Source: Burhinus oedicnemus
Taxonomy: Eukaryota; Chordata; Aves; Charadriiformes; Burhinidae
Length of the DNA: 64,000 nt
Reading direction: 5' to 3'
Assembly (NCBI GenBank): GCA_008921705.1
Contig: VFFE01007869.1
Location: 2,300,896-2,364,895 of the forward strand
The notes under the pieces were generated by a model, which was not told the origin of the DNA, searched no databases, and was given only the letters and a program-made list of their open reading frames with translations. Each line of letters begins with the position of its first letter. The stretch's first letter is position 1. This document shows, piece after piece, positions 12,240 to 23,149 of this stretch. Made by a program: the position numbers and the translations under genes.

Positions 12240-14495
12240 TGAAGATGCCACTTTTTATATGTTCTCCATCTCTCCTGACATGCTGTATATACATATACAG
12301 ATGTATAAATGGTTCTTCTTTTCTTCTAATACCCTTATTTTAACACAGTAAGCATCAATTTGCATATAATAATAAAATAACAGTATTACAAGCTATGTTT
12401 CTACCTCAGTTCATACTTTCTTGAATTTTTTTGAAAATTTTAGCACAGACATGGTTATTTTTAATGATTCAGAGTAATTCACACGTTACATAGGAAGTGA
12501 AAACACTTCCAAATCTGCAGAAGGCTTCAACTGTACCTCTTCATTTCATAGTAGAGTAAGAAGCTTTAAAAGTTTCCATTTTGCTTGCTTTTTAAGTTTG
12601 TGTGTGAACAATCCTGGTTAAGATTTACAAGCCTGTCAACTGTCATTAAGAGCGACCTGGAAATTGGATCTTTCAAAAACGTTTACAAGATTCATGCTCT
12701 GCAGGTAAAAAAAAAGAAAAACAAACAAACAAACCACACAAAAAAACCCCAAAAACCTGTGGGAGTCAAATTGCCTAAAAGGCACAGCTTCAAAACACAG
12801 AAGTTGACATAAAAGTTAAGAAGAAAAGTTCACAATAGGATCACGTTACTTGTAAGAATAACAGTTCTCAATATTTCTTGCTTGATTGTAAAGTAGTGGG
12901 ATCTCAAGACAGTCTCTCTTGGAACGACATGCAACAGTGAATATTGCCACAGCAGAATGAATCAAGTATATTCACTGCTTTGGAGTTTATGAAAAGCGGG
13001 TAAACTTCATTGTCCACATTTAAAGAGGGTCTCTTTATTGTCTCGGGAGGGATTTGATCTCCAAGGAGGGACACCTCTGTAATCTAGCCAGCAGTAAGAG
13101 ATATATTACTGCAGATTATAGTGCAACTTAGAAAAAACTGGTGAAAAAAATTTAAGTAACGTACCTACTATTTTTGAACAGTGGGAAATACAGAACAACT
13201 ATACCTCTTGTCCCTAAAAGAGTCATTTTCAATTACAGAGGTGTACAGAACTCCTCCACTCTCATTCCACAGTATTCTTCCAAACAGTTCAACTGAGGAA
13301 AACGCACGTATTTCAGGGCAGTAAACATGTGGACTTCCAGCAGTTTGGCAGAGAAAGTAAAAAATCACGCAAAACCACAAGATGCAACCTGTAAAGTAAC
13401 AGAAATGTGTAAAGATGGAAACCTTTAAATGATGCACAGAGCCCAAGTCAGAGTTCCAGCTGCATCTACAGCCGTACGACCTGTGATCTTTTTTACAAAA
13501 TAATGAACTACCATTCCCCACGTAAGTTCAGCATGCCGCGAGTTTCTTGTTTGAACTCACAAGGCAATGTCTTCAGGGCAGGTCCTGTCTGTCTGGGTAG
13601 ACTTATGTCAAGACATGCTGGCACAGTGGGATTCCCATTATAGCCGAGCCTGTGGACTTACTGCAAGACAAAATAGTTGAAAATATATCCAAAATTTTAG
13701 AAATATCTATAGATATTTCATATTACTGTAAAAATAGCTTTAAAGTGCATTAGCTGATGATACAAGTAAAGTCAATGAATTAACACGGCCGTGCCATAAC
13801 AAGCATTAGAATTTTGCTCGAGAGTCAGGTAGTCTCAAACAGCAAATCCTCAGCAAGACATACCGGCATTTACAATCTCGGTTAAGACGACATGAGGGTA
13901 GATACAGAAGGGAAAGAAGAGAGTGTTTCAGAGAGGAAAATATGTCATATGGAAAGTGCTAGAAGGTGCCTGACCCAACCAACCGAGGCATCCTAAAGAT
14001 GTTAAAACAGAGCTGCTAAAGAAAAGCTTGCAAATTTAGAAAATGCAGTGTGCTGATATGAATGCACTGAGGCATGAACAACGCAAGTGCAGTGTCAACA
14101 CTTATTTTTCATCTGCCTATTCTCCTTTTCCTTTGTAATGGAAGGAGTGTATTTTAGGGATCGCCCTTATGAAGGCATAGTCCCCAAGCACTCCTGAATT
14201 GCAGAACTGTTCAGTACCCCTTCAATCCCATCTTTCTCTCCAAAGGACAAGAAGGACTTGACTGAGACAGGAGGATTGAAGGGAAGGTGAAGATTGCAAT
14301 CTGGTCTTCTACAAGCCTTTAAAATAATTAAAGAATAAAAACTACGAATCCGAATGCTAACTTTGTACTGTGTGACCTCCTCAGCTATACACGTAAGCTA
14401 TAGCATAACCTTGCATTAATAATGAAATCAGACAATTTTATACCTTTTTAATAATGTATGCCAAATATATTTGGGTTTAGGAAGGACAGTATTCA
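12240..14495. other. unique AT-rich non-coding DNA
   Basis: No gene is supported. It contains a near-palindrome (CTGTATATACATATACAG) near 12283-12300, an A-rich low-complexity stretch at about 12706-12760 and the perfect palindrome listed separately. The 117-codon minus frame at 13168-13521 is cysteine-containing but has no recognisable domain. Confidence 0.5.
13700..13719. repeat. perfect 20-bp palindrome
   Basis: GAAATATCTATAGATATTTC equals its own reverse complement, with no spacer. It is AT-rich. It may be chance, a dimeric protein site or a small cruciform-forming sequence. Confidence 0.6.
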
Positions 14496-14501
14496 GTTAT
14501 C

Positions 14502-14588
14502 GATCATGATGCATTATCTCCAACCTGGAAATTTCTAAGCAGCTTTCATCTCCTGTGCAATTCTAAATAATTCAGAATGTAATTTCAG
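14502..14588 (+). repeat. unassigned dispersed repeat, copy A
   Basis: This 87-bp segment aligns colinearly, with a small gap of a base or two, to 23059-23146. By eye about 76 percent of the first 55 positions match, and the pair then shares an exact 17-mer TTCTAAATAATTCAGAA and the block CTAAGCAGCTT. Both copies lie in the same orientation about 8.5 kb apart. I do not recognise the family; CR1 is excluded by sequence. It could be a relic of an ancient interspersed repeat or an old segmental duplicate retained as regulatory DNA. Confidence 0.6.
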
Positions 14589-14599
14589 TTGGGTTATCT

Positions 14600-17500
14600 T
14601 GTTTGTATTTTTTCGTATTAAATTTGTATTTTTTAATCAAAAGAAAAGCTGACAGACCTATAGCAAAGGGTCAAATGTCCATCTCATATTACTCAAAAAG
14701 TCCCAAAGAAATCATCTTGAGAAGTACCATGAGTGAGGATACTGCTGTCTAATTCTTAGCTTTCAGAATAGCCACCCCTGCACCCACTCTATTCGTATAG
14801 TGTTACATGTATATTTAATAATGATTATAATAACAGTAGCAAATAACTTTGAGTTCTTGTTGAAAGGACATAGTCACATTATAATTTCTTAAAAGTTATT
14901 TGTTCATTTTGCCTTCAGATTGGAACAGTTCATCCCTGCCAATTCTCAGCATGAAAACAGAAATTTTGTTCCGGTTTCTAAGTTGAAAAGTAAATTTAAA
15001 TATGCAAGAAATTATTTCCTAATTTGTACTGCAGACCTGCATTCACTCCGAAGGTGAATTCTTGAGTAAGGTACTGACAAACTATGAAGCTTAAAGATTT
15101 ACAGGCTTCTCTGGGGAACATTTTAATATTAATGAATTTCCAGCAAGGTTAGATTTTTATTTCCCCTATCTATAATTAGCGGGGGGGGGGGAGGAGCATA
15201 AGAACACACAGATGCTATGGTGACACTGAAAAATAAGAAAGAAAAAAGACACACGGAATAAACACTGTCTCAGAGAAGTTAATTAGGAGCACTCTGCAGT
15301 TCCTAAGGCCTTTGAATGGTCAGTTCAAGAGATAATATTATCATAAAGGGATTATTGTAAGATTCTACAGATCAGCGATCAAGGATTACATCAGATTTTA
15401 GGGAGAAAAGTTGTGCTACGTGAAACAAATTAAGAAGAGTATGTTTTCATCATTAGAACCAGAGAAGGCACAGGGACAAATTCCAAAGTCATCCATCAGT
15501 GGATGCAAATTAATCACCTTACAATAAGTAACGGTCTCCTTTAGGATTCCTCAGATCATCAACTAAAGCGGTGTTTTGAGTGCTTCTCTGATGAGGGGAT
15601 GTAACAAGACGTAAAGTCATAAAACAATAATCCAATTGGATTACACGGCTGTGCAATTAGAAGCTGCTTTACTCTCTAACTCGTGCCCACTCTCACTTAA
15701 CCAGTGCTTCCTCTCCTGTTCCCAGAAAGTCATTTGCACCCATTTTGACCACTATGCATCAGCGCGTTGGATGTGACGAAGGTTAAAGAAATTTAGTGAA
15801 ATGCTTAAGTCATCATTTAGCAGTATGTCTATACGTGGGCTGCTACAACACCAGCAGAACGCAGACGTTCCCCGGCCAGTTTTGAGCCACCTAATCAGGC
15901 TCCGCTGGCAGCCTGGAGCTCTGCAAAGTTGACCTAAGCCACCAGGTGATGCACGTGCCCTATGCACCTCTGCCATCAATACATAACATAGCAAAGGTTT
16001 GTTTCTTCTTTCATATTTTGTAACGTCATCAAATCGCACTGTAGTTTGTTACAAAGCTGCCGAGTAGCTTCAACAATTTTCTGTCCAACCATCTCTGAAC
16101 GGAGTATTCCTGTCCTTCATACTGTTTTCACACAGGACCCTTTCTTTGGTGTCAAGGAAACCATGGCATGCAGCCATGGCTAAAAGGTACTGTAACTCTT
16201 GCAAGGAATTCAAAAGCATCTATGCACTTCCACGGTCTCTGGAATTGCTTGGACACCTCAAATCACCTGGAGATTAAGCAGGCTCTGTGAGCAGCGGTTG
16301 CATTTGTATGATGAGGGAAAACCTGCAGATACTCAGTTCCTCCTCCCAAGCACCTGAGTGAGCAGGAAGTTCAGATACAAATACACGAATATTCCAAAAA
16401 GACGGCGTGACTCTCAAGATGCAAGATCTACAGTACAATTTTGCCTATCCAAAACAGGAGCCAGGACACCAGCTAAAGCCGAGCTCTCCGGTTTCTTTCC
16501 TACTAGGGACAAACCCCAAACGGTCACATTTTCAATGTAATAACCCAGTTTTGTCAGGGAGCTGTGTGAAGGCCCAAAATAAAAGGCAGAACTGACAACC
16601 TCTTGCCATGATCGACATCCAAACCCATGCATGTACAGAAACTCACGCAGTGCTCTACAGCTCCAAAGAGTATCAACACCACCCAAATGTAATTGCTGCG
16701 GTTTGGGTTTCACACGGCAGTACCTGTAGTCACATGCTGAAAAGAAATCAGATGAAAAGTAGTCGAAAGCACGCTTATTCTGTTCTTGACTGTGTCTGGG
16801 AGCTCCAGCACACCAGCGAAGACGTATTAACACGGTTTCTGTCCTGGAAATTGAATTATCAGCCCTGCTTCCATGTTCTACAGGCAAAGTCTGTTTACAG
16901 GGCTTGTTAACGACTATGCAAATCTCAGGAGAGCTTAAATTCTCTTTGTCTTTCTAGCGGTGACGCACAGTACAATGCTCAGAATGGAAATAACTCCTCT
17001 TTGGCAATAAAGCCAAATGACCTCTATGCCTTGACCTCCTGGAGTAGAGCCTACAATCTCCAGCAGATGCTTTTGTGAGGCCGCAGGAAACCTTGGAGGC
17101 AGAGGAACCCCACACCCCCCTCACCTCCAGAGCAACGCTTACGGCACCATCCCCTTCTCCTCTCTAAAACAATGCAAGTTTTTACCTATTTTACACATGG
17201 GAGAGCAGTTTCTAAAGGCAGGTGACGGCATGCCGCTGAAGCGCTGCCCACAGCTGGGTAGCCCTGACATCCCTCAGGATAGAGGAGATCTGCACGGTAT
17301 AGATTTCTTTTTTCAGGTGCAAAAGGGATCTGTGCCTGTTGCAGACTTTGCGGAGCCCATTCTGTTTGCTGGGAGACTCTCCAACGTTCCAGGCTGAGAG
17401 ACAGACAGCTCCTGAACCAAGACGGAGATATTTCAGGGACTCTGCAATAGGTGAGCTGTTCCACCTAGGTAACCCCAAGGGCCAAAGGAAAATATCAGAG

Positions 17501-18545
17501 TAGTACCTGATGTTAACCATAAGTTAAAGCAATGGACTTCAACTTCTGCAGCCATTCAATTCAAGCTCCAGCTGCTCAACTTTCAGTTGGATCTATGCTT
17601 AGAGAGAACGGAGACAATGATAATCGCCGATTTTCTATCTGCAGTCCACATTTCCAGAGAGTAGCAAAGGAACTTTGGTCCTACAAGACATAAATATTGG
17701 CAGATAACACCCAGCTGTACTTTCAACCAAAACATTACTTATTCTCTTGAGTGACTCTCCAAAACCACTGGTGCAATTTTTCTGGTTTCAGAGGACAAGG
17801 AAATAACTTATATCACTTCCTTCCCCCTACTATATAATACTTGAGTGGGGTAATGTATAACTCCTTCTTCAATATGATGTAGCACTCATATAAATAAGGT
17901 GAAATACTAACTCTGAACAGTGCACAGTGGGTTTAAATTTCCTCTCCAGTATTGATTTTGCATTGTTTTATTATGTTTTAATAAGCGACACCAAATTCCG
18001 AATCCTACTTTATGGTAAATGGCATTTAATAATGTAAAATCTATTCTACGTGCATGAACTTTTCACAACTCACATTGACTGCAGAGGGTACTTCCGAAGG
18101 CAGAGACCCTGCAGGATCAAGGCCGCTGCAAAGCATCTGTTGTCACAGAAAATATGTATCAGAATTCAGAACGGTTATGCCTGATCAAGGGAGAAGAAAT
18201 GGAGAGCAAAGACATGGAGATGTGAGCCACGAGGCAAACAGATTTAGCACAGCACAGACAATAAGCAACAGAAGAAACTTGAGAATAATAAGTAATAGCA
18301 ACACATGTTTAGTCAACGCAAGACCGTTCCATGGGACAAACAGACACCAGTGGGGTCCAGCAGGCATCAGCTAATGGCCAGTGCCAGCCTTGTGAGTGTA
18401 CCTGGGGTTCTCGTGAATATGTATGAAGGCCTTCCTGCCCACAAATACTTGAAGCTTTACTGGATTTCTACAGCTTCAGTTTCTCCACGATTCTCAGCTC
18501 TCCCCTTTCAAGCAACGGAGTAGATGGGAAAGCAAGCTGTGCAAG
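14600..18545. other. unique non-coding DNA
   Basis: No gene or repeat family is recognised. A G run of eleven bases lies at 15181-15191. Overlapping open frames around 16.4-16.9 kb and 17.2-17.5 kb on both strands lack recognisable domains. A GTGAG-type minus donor lies near 17111, without an open exon assigned to it. Confidence 0.5.
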
Positions 18546-18553
18546 CCTTTCAG

Positions 18554-18628
18554 GGGGAGTACAGGGAGCCGAGGAGGAAAGAAAATAAAAGGAAAAGAAA
18601 AATGCTGGTGCATGAAATCTGGCAGGTG
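18554..18628 (+). other. weak candidate exon, 75 bp
   Basis: Seen: CCTTTCAG, then 75 bases that form 25 open codons starting and ending on codon boundaries, then GCAGGTG|GTAAGTACA. The peptide is strongly basic (contains RRKENKRKRKM). The donor is good, but the acceptor has a poor pyrimidine tract. The basic composition follows simply from a purine-rich stretch, so chance is the most likely explanation. Confidence 0.1.
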
Positions 18629-18639
18629 GTAAGTACACA

Positions 18640-20985
18640 GTAGATTTCAGTAACTACTCTGCTATAGTACAACACAAAAGGAAGTAATCATTATATGCAA
18701 TGCTGCTGTACAATAAAACACAATAAGCAGGAAGACTTGCTTTAATAGAAAGACACTGTGATTTGTGGTATACTGAACTAAGCAGAACATCCTCAGATGT
18801 AATCAGCTTTTAAGATGTTATTTCTTCAAAGAAACTATGCAATTATTTACAAAGAATCATAAACACACAATAAAAGTCAGATTTTAAGTTGCCCACGCAT
18901 ATGCCATCTGTCAAAATAATTTTTAAAAACAAGTCAAAGTTTGTAAATTTATTTTGCCGCCGGTGGCACATGCGGGAAGACCGGGCTCAGCGTGGTGATA
19001 GCCTACATACATAAAAACGTTCAATTCTAATTTCTCACTCAGCGCCCAGCCCTCACAGACCGAAGATGAATGAAGTAATCATCCTTAAAGAGCTTTGCCG
19101 TCTAAAAGGAAATAACTTAAAGAGCACAAATTAGCAGTTACAAAAAATAAAACTGTCCTACTCTACCATATCTCACTATTTAAAACACTTTCAAAAATTA
19201 CTAGATTTTTAAAATGGATCGTAACGTTTCATTCTGGAAGCTCTAGTTCTCTCAGTGCAATTCTTATTGGTTCATTTATTAAAGTGTAAGGAATCTAAGA
19301 TGAATATGCCTCCGGATTTTACAGAATGAAGAAACGAGAGCAATCCGCACTAAGGAAGAAAATCTGGGCTTCATCACATGCAATGGAAAGATCCTTCTGC
19401 TTCCCCACACTGCCTTCACGGGCAGGGGACTTCCATCTCTGGTCTTCAGATCTTCACAGCATTCAGATGTCCTGAATACCAGCTGGGTCAGATCCAAAGT
19501 TACAAATAATGTACGGGACCTTTATCTCAATGATGGCCCAGATCATAATTTAGGCGTTTATTGTCATATTGAAATGGCCAAATTAATCATAATTTTCTTG
19601 CAATATTTAATATCCACAAAGCTAGCCTTCTCACAGCCCAACAGAGCCCTCTTCTGATGGGGCAGGTGGCACAGGTAAGGTGATTATGTGTATGGTACTA
19701 GAGGCAGAAATGCAGATTATACTGGCGAAAGCGATTTAGGAAAGGAATTCCGATCTTCTCAGCCACTCCACTGTCTCTCATCCCAGTTGTATCTCCAACA
19801 AGCTGCCAAGGAGTTCTCCCCCATGTCTGTGGACTTTCATTACTTCTGAGACACTATTTGCATGTTCCCATGCCTTGGCTAATATACACTGACATTTACA
19901 CCAGAAGTGATGATAATCCACAAACATGCAAATACAACCATCATAAATGTATAAAGGAAAGTTCCAGCAGGAACGCAGAATACCAGAGCAGTCTCCATTC
20001 AAGTCATAAACGGGCATAATAAGAGTTACATATATTGTTCCATTCATTTATTAAAAGCTGTAATGCAAAATAACTGTGAATTCCTTCCTCACTAGTAAAA
20101 TCCAATGGATGCATTTTATATTCAAGCAGAGAAGGCATCCAGAGCAAGGCTGACAACGCTGCCTGTAAAGCTGCTACTTGGGTTTGGCCTTTAATGTTTA
20201 ACATAAAAATACACCTTCAGTAGTCAAAATGTAATTAAAAACTGGAATTTCAGCCTGTTTGAAGTTTCCTCTGTAGGTGAAAAGTCAGTTTAGCTGCTGC
20301 ACTGAAAAATATTTTTTTTCATTGCCAGTATGTCAGAACAGACTTTCAGTTCGCTTTAAAAATCCCAATGCCAGAATTTTTAAAAATTAAACTGCATACA
20401 TTTAAAATAGTGCAGAAATGGGATCAAGCAGAAGGTGAAGCTATTTCTGTGAACTGGTTGTGACACTAATTTCTCTTGTGAATTTCACTCCAAACTTTTT
20501 GTTAATTAATAGAAACAGGTCGTTACATACAAAAATACAACTCAGACATGGATGACAAGTTAGGGAGAACACTGAAGAGCCAAGAATTACAGCAGAATCT
20601 CAGCCCATTTCACACCAAAAGAAACTTAGTTCCCAAGCTCAGCACAACGAGGTTTCCACATGCAGAAGCCACAGATTGCACCCCGATGTATGGCTTGGGC
20701 TCAGCTTCACTGAAAGGAGGAAACAAAAGAAACCACCAAAACCATAAACGTTCCTTTGCTATTTTCCCACGTAAGCAGAGGACAGCACATGAAAGTATTT
20801 GTCACAGGTCACTTGAAAGACACTCCTCTCCAGGAGCTGCACAAGAATCAGACTTGACCCCATCCTAGAAAAGCTCAGCTTCATCATCTCCTCTCCCCCT
20901 TCTTCCTACTGCTCAACAGCCTACGGATGTGTCCTTGTACAAGAGAGAATCTGGCTCTCCAGGTGCAACCTCCCACTCCTCCTAG
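18640..20985. other. unique non-coding DNA
   Basis: No gene is supported. A small GC- and CpG-richer patch near 18955-19010 stands out against AT-rich flanks. Open frames of 60-106 codons (for example 20548-20868 plus) show no domain. Confidence 0.5.
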
Positions 20986-20989
20986 CTCA

Positions 20990-21725
20990 GAATCATAGAA
21001 TCATCTAGGTTGGAAGAAATCTTTAAGATCATGAAGTCCAACCATCAACCTAACACTGCCAAAACCACCACTAACCCATGTCCCTCAGCACTACGTCTGC
21101 CCGGCTTTTAAACACCTCCAGGGATGGCGACTCAACCACTTTCCTGGGCAGCCTGTTCCAATGTTTGATAACCCTTTCAGTGAAAAAACTTTTCCTAATA
21201 CCCAATCTAAACCTCCCCTGGCGCAACTTGAGGCCATTTCCTCTTGTCCTATCACTTGTTACTTGGGAGAAGAGACCGACCCCACCTCTCCACAACCTCC
21301 TCTCAGGGAGTTGCAGAGAGTGAGAAGGTCTCCCCTCAGCCTCCTCTTCTCCAGGCTGAACAACCCCAGGTCCCTCAGCCGCTCCTCACAGGACTTGTGC
21401 TCCAGATCCCTCACCAGCTGCGTTGCCCTTCTCTGGACACGCTCCAGCACCTCAATGTCCTTCTTGTAGTGAGGGGCCCAAAACTGAACACAGTATTTGA
21501 GGTGGGGGCTCACCAGTGCCGAGTACAGGGGGACCATCACTGCCCTAGTCCTGCTGGCCACACTATTCCTGATACAGGCCAGGGTGCTGTTGGCCTTCTC
21601 GGCCACCTGGGCACACTGCTGGCTCATCTTCAGCCAGCTGTCCACCAACACCCCCAGGTCCTTTTCTGCCAGGCAGCTTTCCAGCCACTCTTCCCCAAGC
21701 CTGTAGCGCAGGAGCCAGAGGGAAC
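20990..21725 (-). mobile_element. CR1 LINE, 5'-truncated, longest copy (copy 2)
   Basis: Read on the minus strand, this is about 735 bp of CR1 3' region ending in two ATTCTATG-type octamers at 20990-21006. The frame entering at about 21725 carries the end of the ORF2 region: [20 protein letters not shown], then [20 protein letters not shown], then [20 protein letters not shown] and [18 protein letters not shown]. It reaches a stop at 21259. The protein continues in another frame (21071-21295: [20 protein letters not shown] and [17 protein letters not shown]), so a frameshift lies at about 21260-21295. The endonuclease and most of the reverse transcriptase are absent. The 5' boundary is approximate, because the frame runs on upstream to 21759 with less clear similarity. 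It is a non-autonomous fossil. Confidence 0.96.
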
Positions 21726-21729
21726 GTTC

Positions 21730-22165
21730 CCCATCACAGCAGCACAGTAGGGTGGGCATGGGAAGAGGAGTTCTCCACCTGCTTTCGCTTCCCTCCCTTA
21801 TTCCTACCCACAGATACTACATTCCAAAAAATGTTGGAAGAATGACTTTTACTCCTCACAAGCTGAAACGGAGTTTCTCTTTCTTTAGCCTCCCATTTTG
21901 CTCTTGACAAAGTGATATATGTTTGTCAGAGTTCTCATTCAAGTCTTAAATTCAAAATGCATTTTTTGGCAAACACAGATGGCTGAAAATGCATCTAACT
22001 CTAAAATCAAGCCCTTTAATTCAGATTGGATGAACACTGCAGAATTTATCTATAATTCTATAAATTAATCACAAGAAATTGTAAGAATTATTTTCCAGAA
22101 AAGTAACTAACTGATGTCCTCAATTGAGAAGCGAGCCAACAGCTCCTACCACATGTCTGTCGGCA
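21730..22165. other. unique non-coding DNA
   Basis: Sequence beyond the 5' truncation point of CR1 copy 2. Nothing recognisable is seen. Confidence 0.5.
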
Positions 22166-22170
22166 CTCAC

Positions 22171-22216
22171 CGCTCGCTGGACTCCGGCTTTATGTGCCAG
22201 TAGCACCAGTTCTGGC
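22171..22216 (-). other. candidate exon, 46 bp, CpG-containing
   Basis: On the minus strand GGTCCTCCCAG is followed by 46 bases and then GAGCG|GTGAGTGCC. One frame, entered after one base, is open to the donor and reads PELVLLAHKAGVQRA. The segment is GC-rich relative to its surroundings and contains CpGs. The acceptor tract is short. A plus-strand candidate lies 200 bp away, so at most one of the two is likely to be real. Confidence 0.12.
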
Positions 22217-22424
22217 CTGGGAGGACCATCTGTGCGGCTCTTCAAGGGAGGACGCGTAAGCACTCATCCACGCGCAGCCCAGATGTAGCCTAGGTAAATC
22301 TGCAGTCCACCTCCTCAGACACGGTTCCCCTCGGGCAGACTTGAGGGCGCAGCCATCACCTCAGACTTGAAATTCCTCATTTTGTACCTATGGAACAATA
22401 TTCTCTGCTCCAGTCCTATTCCAG

Positions 22425-22526
22425 ATGCAGGAGACCTAATCCCATGTAGAGGTGGCGCACCCAAGATCAGCAGATGGATCACAGAGGTGCTGCTTTCTAC
22501 TCCTGGGGAGACTTGCCCCAGCTTGG
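22425..22526 (+). other. candidate exon, 102 bp
   Basis: Seen: TGCTCCAGTCCTATTCCAG, 102 bases, then AGCTTGG|GTAAGTGTC. Only one frame is open. It is entered after two bases and leaves one, so it would be a symmetric phase-1 exon of 34 codons, beginning AGDLIPCRGGAPKISRWITE. An alternative acceptor 11 bases upstream (after CTGCTCCAG) is also possible. I do not recognise the peptide. The donor is strong and a single open frame of this length is mildly supportive, but chance cannot be excluded. Confidence 0.2.
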
Positions 22527-23058
22527 GTAAGTGTCAAGTTTGTTGTGTTTTTGGTTTTTTTTTTAAAAAACAAAAAAAGCGAACCACATATGTGCCCTCA
22601 GGATATCTCACCTTCAGGATTTGTTCATACTGACACCTTCCATAACCCCGTGGGTGCTCTTACTGACTATATAGCATGCCCCACTCACAGAAAACAACTC
22701 CATATATATTTAATACTTGATATTTTATCTTAAAAATATTGTAAGCAATTGAACACTAGTTCTATCCATGATGTTAGGCAACTAGAAATCCTACATGGTA
22801 CGACTAAGCTGGGATTTATTTTTTTTCCCCCCCTTACTCCAATATTAAACTATTCTGGAATCAGTATATATAATCTTTCTTTGCATATTCACTCTATGTT
22901 TCTCTGGAGGCTTCGTTAGAAATTCCATTGCATTTGATTTAAAAATATATATTTTCCTCCAAACTATTTGAATAAGTAATGAATAAAAGAAATTTCATCC
23001 ATCTCTACTAATGAAGTCATAAATCAGAAGGTTAAGTTAAGAACAGCTTGTATTTATT

Positions 23059-23146
23059 GATCATGTTGCATCATGGACATGGTGGAAACTACTAAGCAGC
23101 TTCCTCCTCCTGTCAATATTCTAAATAATTCAGAAAGGAAACTCAG
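23059..23146 (+). repeat. unassigned dispersed repeat, copy B
   Basis: Partner of the segment at 14502-14588 in the same orientation, with the shared 17-mer at about 23119-23135. Weaker resemblance may continue on both sides (GTATT...GATCATG upstream), so the original unit was probably longer than the part that can still be aligned by eye. Confidence 0.6.
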
Positions 23147-23149
23147 ATT

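Noticed and set aside
21244..21750. 168-codon plus-strand frame
   Set aside because: It is the antisense of CR1 copy 2.
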